DNA from: Acidobacteriota bacterium
GTDB taxonomy: Bacteria; Acidobacteriota; Terriglobia; Terriglobales; Acidobacteriaceae
Assembly: GCA_019351975.1 (NCBI GenBank)
Contig: JABBOG010000005.1
Location: forward strand, 1 to 64,000
Reading direction: 5' to 3'
Length of the DNA: 64,000 nucleotides
Part shown: positions 42,989 to 50,002 of the stretch, piece by piece
How positions within the stretch are numbered: position 1 is the first letter of the stretch
Layout: every line of letters starts with the position of its first letter
Program-made: the position numbers and the translations under genes
Notes under the pieces: model-generated
Database searches by the model: none
Seen by the model: only the letters and a program-made list of their open reading frames with translations
What the model was told of the DNA's origin: nothing

Positions 42989-43441
42989 TCAGATGACGAA
43001 GTCGGGGGTGTAGTCGGCGAAGAGGCCGCTGGCGGGCTGGATGATGCGGACGGGACGGTCGGTGTCGTGGGGATGCATGCGGACCCAGTGCCATGCGTGG
43101 GTGAGCTCGTCGGAGCGGTAGTAGCGGGCTTCGGCCTGCAGGCCGCCAGCGGTGACGACGGCCATCTCGGCGGCCTCTTCCCACTGCTCGTCGCAGACGA
43201 TGGCGAGGCGCGCGATGGAGGCGGTGTGTTCACGGAGGAAGTGCATCTCGTCCCAGCGTGCGAGCCAGGTTGCGCCGTGCATGTCGGTGAGGTCGGCGAG
43301 GACGCCCATGGGCTTGTTGCCGTTTGCGGCGGTGGCGCGGTCGAGTTCGAGTGTGAGTGCAGCGATGTCGTCTGCGGTGAGCTTGCCGACGACTTTGAAG
43401 CCGAATGCGGGGCCGTTACTTTCTTTCAGTGCTTCGATCAT
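42989..43441 (-). CDS. SpoIIAA-like (STAS/SEC14-type) protein
   Basis: The ATG at 43441 gives the family start MIEALKESNGPAFGFKVVGKLTADD and has GGAGGG ten bases upstream; the ORF-track start at 43546 is rejected. The 150-residue domain contains MGVLADLTDMHGATWLARWDEMHF and ARLAIVCDEQWEEAAEMAV, both usual for the SpoIIAA-like family (small cytoplasmic proteins related to STAS domains). The exact partner is unknown. It lies directly after the point where the + strand changes from C-rich to G-rich. Confidence 0.87.
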   Translation of the reverse strand: MIEALKESNGPAFGFKVVGKLTADDIAALTLELDRATAANGNKPMGVLADLTDMHGATWLARWDEMHFLREHTASIARLAIVCDEQWEEAAEMAVVTAGGLQAEARYYRSDELTHAWHWVRMHPHDTDRPVRIIQPASGLFADYTPDFVI

Positions 43442-43575
43442 GTGGTGAAAACCCTCCGTTCTATTTGACCATTGAATCGGAGGGTTGTGTAGGTTGAGGG
43501 TGTCAAAGCGACTCTCCTCATTGAACTGGCGTGCAGCGTCGAACAAGCAGATGTTGAGGTGCTTCTCGATAATCT

Positions 43576-45261
43576 CTAGAACTTTTGGAATTTTACATCG
43601 ATGTACAAATTTGAACTGACGGGGTTTCCCGCCAACGTCGCAGGTTTGAATCTGTACTGCTTCACGGCTTCGAGAGCACTTTGATCGAAATCAGAGCCAA
43701 GACTCTTCTTGACGGAGACGTTGGTCGGTAGGCCATCTGTGTTGACCGTCAGTGCAACTACGACGGTGCCGTCGAAAGCCCCCTTGTTCTTCTCAGCGGG
43801 TGGAAAGATCGGACCCGTACCTTGATGGATTAAGGCCGGGCGAGTTGCGCCTGACGCGGACTGGCCAACTCCAGGGGATGCATGATCTGGAGCGGCTGAA
43901 CCGTTAGTGTCCAGTGAGAAGTTCACCGTGATTGTGGTGTCGACCTCGGTGGGTTGGCCGTTGTGCATGAACGGGGCATAGGTCCACTGCTTGACCGCTG
44001 CCCATGCTGCCTTGGTCAGTTCTGGTGGACCGGACAGCACCTTCAGGCTTGCGATCTGGCCGTCTTTGCCGATGGTTGCGCTAAGCACCACCTTACCCTG
44101 GATACCGGCGGCCTTCGCTTCTTTTGGATAGATGGGCTGAACAAAACTCAGGCGTGTGCCAGCAATGACTTTTGCTGATACGTATTGAGCCGAGTCAACC
44201 TGCGCTGACGTTGATTCCTGACTCAGCGAGTCTGACGGCGCCACGTTCATGTGCAGGGCGAGGGCGGAGGCGCAGGTTCCGCAGGCGATGGCGAGGCACG
44301 CAGCGAGGGTGGCAAGGCGGCGTGCGAGGCGTGGCTGGGTGGGATTCTGTGTGAGGTTCATGACTCTCCTCTCGAAGATGTTGGCATCGAAGATACCGAT
44401 GGCGTGGAGGGTTTTATCGGGCGGGCGCTGCGCGAAGATGGCTGCCAGACGAAGGAGTGAGCGGGCGAAGCGGTGGGAACCGTCGAGCGCGTCGGCGGCC
44501 ATGGTGTCGCAAACCATCTCGCGGGATTGTTCGAGGCGGGAGCGGGTGAGCCAGAGGAGCGGATGATAGGCGATGGGGAGCGTAAGCGCGGCGTAGGCGA
44601 GGTTCTTTGCGAAGTCGTTGCGATGCATGTGGGCGCACTCGTGGGCGAGCGCGGCGTTGAGGTCTTCGGCGAGGAGTTCCGACGGCAGAGCGACGGGGAG
44701 CAGCAGCAGGCGGTGGCGAATGCCGATGGTTACAGGAGATGCGGTGTGCAGCGATGCGGCAACGCGGACGTTGCACAGGTGGAAGTGGTTGCAGCAGCGG
44801 GCCCAGGTGATGGCGGCAGCGCCGGTGAGGTGGAAAGGTGCTGCGTTGCGCTGCATGGCGCGGGTTCGAGTGAGACTCCAGAGCAGGCGCGCGGCGAAGT
44901 ATGCGGTGGCGAAGAGATAGACGGCGGCGACGGCCGATAGGAGATGCGGCGAAACGTGCGAAGATCTGGACGCGAAGCCCGGGCCTGCGAGGATGGTAAT
45001 GTGGGCGTCTGCGCGCGCCGCGCCGGAGAGGAGGTTCCATGGCAGGCAGCGAAGGAGGGTGTCGATGGCGGCGCGAGAGGGTGTGGGACGGGCGGGAAGG
45101 AGGGTTTCGGCGAGGAGAGCGGCGACCCAGATGCTGTGCTCGACCGCAGGGCCGCTGCTGCGGGCGATACGGGACGCAAGCCATGCGGCGGCGAAGACCA
45201 GCGGCACCTGCCAGAGAGAGTTGAGGAGATAGGTGAGGATGAGGGCCTGTGCGGTATTCAT
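43576..45261 (-). CDS. BlaR1-type M56 membrane peptidase with two TonB C-terminal domains
   Basis: The N-terminal half has several membrane helices and the M56 zinc motif HECAH (ALAHECAHMHRNDF, about residue 207) with a downstream Glu/Asp in REMVCDTMAAD. A single transmembrane segment near 315-335 (LATLAACLAIACGTCASALAL) leads to the periplasmic part. This holds two TonB C-terminal-like domains (about 365-450 and 475-561): IYPKEAKAAGIQGKVVLSATIGKDGQIASLKVLSG and AFDGTVVVALTVNTDGLPTNVSVKKSLG. There is no penicillin-binding sensor domain as in BlaR1. It should be the signal-transducing protease that inactivates the BlaI-type repressor encoded immediately upstream (ATGA overlap). Confidence 0.9.
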   Translation of the reverse strand: MNTAQALILTYLLNSLWQVPLVFAAAWLASRIARSSGPAVEHSIWVAALLAETLLPARPTPSRAAIDTLLRCLPWNLLSGAARADAHITILAGPGFASRSSHVSPHLLSAVAAVYLFATAYFAARLLWSLTRTRAMQRNAAPFHLTGAAAITWARCCNHFHLCNVRVAASLHTASPVTIGIRHRLLLLPVALPSELLAEDLNAALAHECAHMHRNDFAKNLAYAALTLPIAYHPLLWLTRSRLEQSREMVCDTMAADALDGSHRFARSLLRLAAIFAQRPPDKTLHAIGIFDANIFERRVMNLTQNPTQPRLARRLATLAACLAIACGTCASALALHMNVAPSDSLSQESTSAQVDSAQYVSAKVIAGTRLSFVQPIYPKEAKAAGIQGKVVLSATIGKDGQIASLKVLSGPPELTKAAWAAVKQWTYAPFMHNGQPTEVDTTITVNFSLDTNGSAAPDHASPGVGQSASGATRPALIHQGTGPIFPPAEKNKGAFDGTVVVALTVNTDGLPTNVSVKKSLGSDFDQSALEAVKQYRFKPATLAGNPVSSNLYIDVKFQKF

Positions 45262-45638
45262 GCGTCGCGCTCCTCTTCTTTGAGGCGTTTGCTGAGTTTG
45301 GCGAGCCTTTTGGGGTCGATCTGGCGGCTTTTGACGAGGCTCATGACGAGGTCTTCGGCAGAGCCGCCGAACATGCGGTCGATGAGGTCGCGGAGGGCGT
45401 GGCTGCTGGCTTTGGCCTCGGTGACGGCGGCGGCGTACTGGAAGGCGCGGCCGTGGCGAGCGCGGGTGAGCTTTCCTTTGCGGACGAGGATGTTGAGCAT
45501 GGTCTGGACGGTGGTGTAGGCGAGCTGCTGCTCCAGACCGGTTTGGACGTCGGTGACGCTGCTGGATTCGCGCTTCCAGACGACCTGCATGATCTGGAGT
45601 TCGAGCTTGGTGAGGGTGGATTTTTCGGGCTTTGGCAA
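45258..45638 (-). CDS. BlaI/MecI-type transcriptional repressor
   Basis: This winged-helix repressor of 126 residues has LTKLELQIMQVVWKRESSSVTDVQTGLEQQLAYTTVQTMLNILVRKGKLTR, the complete DNA-binding domain of BlaI/MecI/CopY proteins, and a C-terminal dimerisation region (DLIDRMFGGSAEDLVMSLVKS). The start is TTG with GGAG eight bases upstream. Its stop overlaps the M56 peptidase start by four bases. It probably represses its own operon until the M56 protease is activated. It diverges from an ECF-type sigma factor gene. Confidence 0.92.
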   Translation of the reverse strand: MPKPEKSTLTKLELQIMQVVWKRESSSVTDVQTGLEQQLAYTTVQTMLNILVRKGKLTRARHGRAFQYAAAVTEAKASSHALRDLIDRMFGGSAEDLVMSLVKSRQIDPKRLAKLSKRLKEEERDA

Positions 45639-45663
45639 GGGGCGAACTCCTATTTGATTAGGA

Positions 45664-45692
45664 CGATAGACGGGGATGGCTTGGGTGTCAAC
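45664..45692 (-). promoter_or_regulatory. Sigma-70-type promoter for blaI-like operon
   Basis: On the minus strand, TTGACA (45687-45692) is followed after 17 bases by TATCGT (45664-45669). The spacing is ideal and the -35 is a perfect consensus. It points at the BlaI-type gene. Confidence 0.6.
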
Positions 45693-45752
45693 TAAATTCT
45701 TAGGAGTCTGGTTTATGGGCTTTGGGTAGCGGGTATGCAGGCCGTCGAAAGA

Positions 45753-45782
45753 TTGTTGAAAAAAGTTTGTTCGCTCTACAAT
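45753..45782 (+). promoter_or_regulatory. Possible promoter for sigma factor gene
   Basis: TTGTTG (45753-45758) and TACAAT (45777-45782) are separated by 18 bases in an AT-richer stretch, about 45 bases before the sigma factor ORF. Confidence 0.45.
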
Positions 45783-45826
45783 ATCCGGCCTTGCGGAACG
45801 CTAACCCCTGTAGATAACGGGCTCCG

Positions 45827-46426
45827 GTGATGCATGCAGGACAAGGAGCGATGGGCAGAATGCCAGGTCCGCAGTGGACAGTGAGCGAGCAGAACGAGTT
45901 CATCGCGGAGGCGATGGAGCGGGATGGGTCGCGCTTACGGAGGTTTATCCGCAGGCGGGTGCTGGATACGGGCGACGCTGAGGATGTGCTGCAGGACGTG
46001 TTTTATGAACTGATTGAGGCGTACCGCCTGATGAAGCCAGCGGAGCAGATGACGGCGTGGCTGTATCGTGTGGCGCGCAACCGGATTACGGATCTGTTTC
46101 GGAGGCAGAAGGCAGCGTCACTGCAGGAGACGGTTTCGGGCGAAGAAGATGCGGCGACGCTGGAGGACCTGCTGCCGTCTTTGGAGGCAGGGCCAGATGC
46201 GGTGTTTGCAAGGAACGTGATGCTGGACGAGTTGGACGAGGCGTTAGAGGATCTGCCGGCAGAGCAGCGCGAGGTGTTTGTCGCCCACGAGATTGTGGGG
46301 CGCAGCTTCAAGGAGTTGGCAGAGGAGACGGGCGTGAGTGTGAATACGCTGCTGTCGCGGAAGAGATATGCGGTATTAGCCCTGCGGAGGCGTTTGCAGG
46401 AGATTCATGAAGATTTAGGAAGATGA
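45827..46426 (+). CDS. ECF-type sigma-70 family factor
   Basis: Region 2 is visible in RLRRFIRRRVLDTGDAEDVLQDVFYELIEAY and the -10-binding region TAWLYRVARNRITDLFRRQ. Region 4 is visible in LDEALEDLPAEQREVFVAHEIVGRSFKELAEETGVSVNTLLSRKRYAVLALRRRL. These place it among ECF sigma factors of about 190 residues. The start is ambiguous between 45827/45830, 45851 and 45860; an AAGGAG at 45843-45848 would serve the last (MPGPQWTV). No anti-sigma gene with a zinc or membrane domain is obvious, but the next gene encodes a small membrane protein whose start overlaps or nearly touches this stop. It diverges from the BlaI-M56 pair. Confidence 0.9.
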   Translation: MMHAGQGAMGRMPGPQWTVSEQNEFIAEAMERDGSRLRRFIRRRVLDTGDAEDVLQDVFYELIEAYRLMKPAEQMTAWLYRVARNRITDLFRRQKAASLQETVSGEEDAATLEDLLPSLEAGPDAVFARNVMLDELDEALEDLPAEQREVFVAHEIVGRSFKELAEETGVSVNTLLSRKRYAVLALRRRLQEIHEDLGR

Positions 46427-46434
46427 GGAGAGCG

Positions 46435-46791
46435 ATGAGGAACTTTCGTGTTCTGAAGGCGTTAAAGGTTGTCGTGATCGTCGCGCTGGCGCTGCTGGTG
46501 TTCGGGTTGGTGACAATGCGGCTGTGGAATTGGCTGATGCCGTCGATCTTTGACCTGACGAGGATCACGTTTGCACAGGCGCTGGGCCTGGTGGTGCTGA
46601 GCAAGATTTTATTTGGCGGATTTCATCGCCATGGCGGAGGCGGCGGAAGGGAGTGGAGGCGGCGGATGGAGCAGCGCTGGGCGGAGATGAGTCCGGAGGA
46701 GCGCGAGCGGCTGCGTGGAGGGATGCGCGGGCGCTGGGGATGCAAACCATCAGCGTGCGTTAAGCCGGGCGAAGAGCAAGGATCGATCTAG
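46435..46791 (+). CDS. Small membrane protein with charged tail, coupled to sigma factor
   Basis: The ATG at 46435 has GAGGAG two to eight bases upstream; the ATG at 46423 overlaps the sigma stop. The 118-residue product has two hydrophobic segments (VVVIVALALLVFGLVTM and ITFAQALGLVVLSKILFGGF). A His/Gly-rich turn (GGFHRHGGGGG) and an Arg/Glu-rich helix (WRRRMEQRWAEMSPEERERL) follow. The tail resembles the metal- or stress-responsive charged helix of Spy/RcnB-like proteins, but the match is weak. Its place directly after the sigma gene suggests an anti-sigma or accessory membrane role. Confidence 0.7.
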   Translation: MRNFRVLKALKVVVIVALALLVFGLVTMRLWNWLMPSIFDLTRITFAQALGLVVLSKILFGGFHRHGGGGGREWRRRMEQRWAEMSPEERERLRGGMRGRWGCKPSACVKPGEEQGSI

Positions 46792-46820
46792 CGGAGGGCG
46801 GCGTGCGAGAGGAAAGAAAT

Positions 46821-47039
46821 ATGGGGACGGAGTTCAAGTTTGGGCCGGATGCTGCCGATGATGCAAATAGAGGTACCCGAGGTGAGACATTGCTTCCAAC
46901 TTTGCGTGACAGTACAGCATCAGATCGATTATTCGTACGAATAAGTAACTGTGCAGAAGAGCTTGCAGCGATGTCGCTGCCGCATTTGCTGTACTACGTG
47001 CTGATGGGAGAGGGAGGGTTTACCGATGAGACTGCGTAA
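46821..47039 (+). CDS. Small hypothetical protein
   Basis: The 72-residue frame starts at an ATG with GAGGAAAG upstream. The composition is acidic; it ends in a hydrophobic helix (AEELAAMSLPHLLYYVLMGEGGF). I do not recognise a family. The frame contains a perfect 16-base palindrome, and its 3' end overlaps the small ORF that follows, so part of this stretch may be regulatory rather than coding. It follows the previous gene by 29 bp in the same direction. Confidence 0.45.
   Translation: MGTEFKFGPDAADDANRGTRGETLLPTLRDSTASDRLFVRISNCAEELAAMSLPHLLYYVLMGEGGFTDETA
46929..46944. promoter_or_regulatory. Perfect 16-bp palindrome, possible operator
   Basis: TTATTCGTACGAATAA is its own reverse complement. 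It is AT-rich in a GC-rich window and lies about 80 bases before a 30-codon ORF with a strong ribosome site. A dimeric repressor site is plausible; the regulator is unknown. Confidence 0.4.
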
Positions 47040-47118
47040 TCAAACAGCGGACATGCGTCTTGATTGGGGCCATTGGGTCGTGATTTCCCTGGTGGGTCTT
47101 GCGTTTCTGCTGACATAG
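47026..47118 (+). CDS. Thirty-residue membrane micro-protein
   Basis: A 30-codon ORF, too short for the ORF track, begins at an ATG with GGAGG eight bases upstream. It encodes a short charged N-terminus (MRLRNQTADMRLDWGH) and a single hydrophobic helix (WVVISLVGLAFLLT). It overlaps the end of the preceding small ORF by 14 bases. It closes the sigma-factor gene group. The ribosome site and the clean transmembrane segment argue for translation; conservation is not known. Confidence 0.5.
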   Translation: MRLRNQTADMRLDWGHWVVISLVGLAFLLT

Positions 47119-47175
47119 CTGCGGGATGTACGGGCGGATGCGGCGATGCCCTGACGTTTGCGGGCTGCGCGGACG

Positions 47176-48597
47176 CTACTGCAATTTGGAGATGACGAGA
47201 AGCTGCTCGATCTTGCCATCGGGCTTGAGGTAGACGTCGACGGCGAGACGTGTGCCGTTGGAGAAGCCCACTTTGTAGAGGCCGAAGGTCATGCCGCCGC
47301 GCAGGCTGGTGTGGACAGGCGTAATGGTGGTGATGGCGCCGAGCGGAGCGAGGGTGGATTGGAAGTCAGCGAGGGTGTCGGCGTCGAAGTAGGCGTTGGT
47401 ATCGGCGGTGAAGAGCGAGCGGTCGATCTGGCTGCGCTGGAGGCCGGTGAGGATTGTTTTGAGCTGGGGCGCGAAGGCTGCAATGGTGGCGTCGGCCGTG
47501 GAGGCTCCGGCAGGTACGGGAGGAAAGAGTAGCGGCTCGATGGCGGCGGCAATCTCGGACGCAGCTTCGCTGGCGACCTCGTTGGTGAGGACGACGACTG
47601 CTGCGTGATCGTCGGGATAGACGACGTTCTCTGAGACGTAGCCGCCGACTTCGCCGGAGTGCTCGAATTTAAGCCGGCCGTCCTCGTGGGTGATGAAGAT
47701 CCCCAGGCCATAGTGCGAGTCTTTGCCGTCGGCGAGGATGAAGGGCGTTTCGAACTGCTTGTAACTTTCGGCGGAGAGCAGCGAGTGGTTGATGATACCG
47801 AGGTCCCACTTGAGCAGCGTTGTGGCGGGCATGGCGAGGTCGCCGTCGGCAAAGTACCAGCCGGTGGCTTCGAGCGGGAGAACGCGGGGTGGCGCGAGCG
47901 CGTGCGAGACGTAGCCGGTGACTTCTAGCTTTTCGCGTTGCGTGTAGGTGTTGAAGACGTCGTCGAGGTGCAGCGGAGCGAGGACGCGCTCGTGGATGAA
48001 CTTGTCGAGTGGCTCGCCGGCGACCTTCTGCACGATGAGGCCGAGCAGAACGTAGTTGGTGTTCGAGTACTGCCACTTGGTGCCGGGATCGAAGTCGAGC
48101 GGCTTTTCGGCCCAGATGTTGATGTTGTCGAGCGGGGCGATGGGGTGATACCAGGCTGGGATGAGGTAGTCCTGCGGAGCGAAGTCCTCGTAGCCGGAGG
48201 TCATGGTCATGAGGTTGCGGAGGGTGACCTGGTTGGCGCGAGTGAGTTCGGGAAAGTATTTGGCGACGTGGTCGTCGAGGGAGAGCTTGCCCTGCTGCTG
48301 GAGGAGAAGCGCGGCCTGCGCGGTGAACTGCTTGGAGATCGAGCCGATGGGGTAAGCCATGGAAGCGGTGGCGGGCTTTGGCGGCGTGATGGTGGCGAGT
48401 CCGAAGGCTTGCGCGTAGACGATCTGGCCGTGCTGCACGATGCCGACCGATGCAGAGGGTACGCCGGTGTCGTGGAGGATCTTGTTCGCGAGGGCTGCGA
48501 CTTTGGCGGCGGTTTCTGGCGCGAGCGAAGGTGAGACCTGCTGCGCTGATGCGAAGGTTGCGGCGGCGAGTGTGGCGGCGATGACGATGGTGCGCAT
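47176..48597 (-). CDS. Exported serine hydrolase of beta-lactamase (class C/ADP) fold
   Basis: The signal peptide starts at the ATG at 48597 (MRTIVIAATLAAATFASAQ); nine upstream codons of the ORF-track form are dropped. The catalytic SxxK is in PIGSISKQFTAQAALLL, the YxN in WQYSNTNYVLLGLI, and the third motif is HSGEVGGY. These fit the family that includes class C beta-lactamases, DD-peptidases and esterases. A further 110-residue C-terminal domain (FAPQLKTILTGLQ..., VYLKPDGKIEQLLVISKLQ) is usual for one of its subgroups. It is about 2 kb from the BlaI/M56 genes, but no operator link can be shown. The substrate is not predictable. Confidence 0.88.
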   Translation of the reverse strand: MRTIVIAATLAAATFASAQQVSPSLAPETAAKVAALANKILHDTGVPSASVGIVQHGQIVYAQAFGLATITPPKPATASMAYPIGSISKQFTAQAALLLQQQGKLSLDDHVAKYFPELTRANQVTLRNLMTMTSGYEDFAPQDYLIPAWYHPIAPLDNINIWAEKPLDFDPGTKWQYSNTNYVLLGLIVQKVAGEPLDKFIHERVLAPLHLDDVFNTYTQREKLEVTGYVSHALAPPRVLPLEATGWYFADGDLAMPATTLLKWDLGIINHSLLSAESYKQFETPFILADGKDSHYGLGIFITHEDGRLKFEHSGEVGGYVSENVVYPDDHAAVVVLTNEVASEAASEIAAAIEPLLFPPVPAGASTADATIAAFAPQLKTILTGLQRSQIDRSLFTADTNAYFDADTLADFQSTLAPLGAITTITPVHTSLRGGMTFGLYKVGFSNGTRLAVDVYLKPDGKIEQLLVISKLQ

Positions 48598-48693
48598 GTT
48601 GCGAAAGGATAGCATCTGCAGCATCCCGGGCGTGCGGAAGACAGCCGCGCGCTGGTTGCGCTAGGATGGTCGCATCTATTGTTGGGGTGGCAA

Positions 48694-49935
48694 ATGAAAT
48701 TTGCAGCGGTGATGTGTTTCGGGTTGATGTCGAGCTACTGTGTTGCGCAGAGTATGGGTGCGGGCGGTGATTCCGGGCATTGGGTAGGGACGTGGGCTAC
48801 GTCGCAGCAGGCGGTCGATCCGCCGAATCAGCCGGGCGTCGCGGATGCGTTGCTGACGGACACGACCGTGCGACAGGTGGTACATGTGTCGCTGGGCGGA
48901 GATGAACTGCGCCTGGAGATTTCGAATACGTTCGGAAGCAAGCCGCTGACTCTGGATGCGGTGCATCTGGCGCTGCCTGCGGGCGGCGCTCCGAACAGCG
49001 CGATTGATCCTGCAACGGACCACGCTGTCACGTTCGCGGGCGAAAACTCGGTCACGATACCCGCCGGAGCGGTGTACTTCTCCGATCCTGTGGCGATGAG
49101 CGTACCCGCCGTGGGGAATGTGACGATCAGCTTCCATATGCCGGAGGCACCGGTTGGGCAGACCGCGCACCCGGGGTCGCGAACGAACTCCTGGCTACTC
49201 CATGGAGAGCACTCCGGCGAGGCTGATCTGAAGGGAGCCACCAAGATTGAACGCTGGTTCCAGATTGCGTCGATCGATGTGGCTGCACCGAAGAAGGCGC
49301 GTGCTGTGGTCGCGTTTGGCGATTCGATTACGGATGGTCACGCGTCCACCACGGACGGGAATGACCGCTGGCCGGATGTGCTGGCGCGCAGGCTGCACGA
49401 TGCGAAGATGCCAGTGGGTGTGCTCAACGAGGGCATCGGCGGAAATCATCTGCTAACCGATGGGTTGGGGGAGAATGCGCTGGCGCGCATGGATCGCGAT
49501 GTACTGGCGCAGAACGGTGTGAAGTACGTGATGCTGTTTGAGGGCATCAACGATGTGGGGATGCTGGCGCGTAGAAAGACCGGAACACCGGAGCAACACA
49601 AAGCGCTGGTGGCGAAGATGATCGCAGCAGATGAGCAGATCGTCTTCCGGGCACACGCGCACGGGCTGAAGGTGATCGGATGCACCATCACCCCGTTCGT
49701 GGGGTCGGACTACTATGCACCTACGGCCGCAGATGAAGCCGTCAGGGTTGCGGTGAATGACTGGATCCGCGAGCCGGGTCACTTCGATGCTGTTGTGGAC
49801 TTCGACAAAGTCGTGCGCAATCCGGCGGACCCCTCGCGACTGCTGCCGGCGGATGACAGCGGCGATCACCTCCATCCTGGGCCAAAGGGCTACGAAGCGA
49901 TGGGCGACGCGATTCCGCTGGCCTTGTTTCGGTGA
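48694..49935 (+). CDS. Exported SGNH/GDSL hydrolase
   Basis: After a signal peptide (MKFAAVMCFGLMSSYCVAQ) comes a beta-rich N-terminal domain of about 185 residues (WVGTWATSQQAVDP, VRQVVHVSLGGDELRLEISNTFG). The SGNH domain follows with FGDSITDGH (nucleophile Ser), NEGIGGNHLL (Gly), FEGINDVG (Asn) and the C-terminal DHLHPGPKGYEAMG (Asp and His). Proteins of this layout hydrolyse esters, often acetyl groups on plant-type polysaccharides; the substrate here is unknown. The ATG at 48694 is preferred to the ORF-track 48679. It converges with infB across a perfect hairpin. Confidence 0.9.
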   Translation: MKFAAVMCFGLMSSYCVAQSMGAGGDSGHWVGTWATSQQAVDPPNQPGVADALLTDTTVRQVVHVSLGGDELRLEISNTFGSKPLTLDAVHLALPAGGAPNSAIDPATDHAVTFAGENSVTIPAGAVYFSDPVAMSVPAVGNVTISFHMPEAPVGQTAHPGSRTNSWLLHGEHSGEADLKGATKIERWFQIASIDVAAPKKARAVVAFGDSITDGHASTTDGNDRWPDVLARRLHDAKMPVGVLNEGIGGNHLLTDGLGENALARMDRDVLAQNGVKYVMLFEGINDVGMLARRKTGTPEQHKALVAKMIAADEQIVFRAHAHGLKVIGCTITPFVGSDYYAPTAADEAVRVAVNDWIREPGHFDAVVDFDKVVRNPADPSRLLPADDSGDHLHPGPKGYEAMGDAIPLALFR

Positions 49936-49949
49936 GGTAATTCTTGTGG

Positions 49950-49988
49950 CAAACGAAATGGCCGCCAAACTGGCGGCCATTTCGTTTG
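49950..49988. terminator. Perfect 17-bp hairpin between convergent genes
   Basis: CAAACGAAATGGCCGCC (49950-49966) pairs exactly with 49972-49988 around the loop AAACT. It lies between the SGNH hydrolase and infB stops and can end transcripts from both sides, although the T-tracts are short and interrupted. Confidence 0.85.
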
Positions 49989-50002
49989 GAAGGATGGATC
50001 GG

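Noticed and set aside
43576-48597. Beta-lactam resistance module
   Set aside because: The M56 protein has no penicillin-binding sensor domain, and the beta-lactamase-fold hydrolase is a separate unit whose motifs fit esterases and peptidases equally well.
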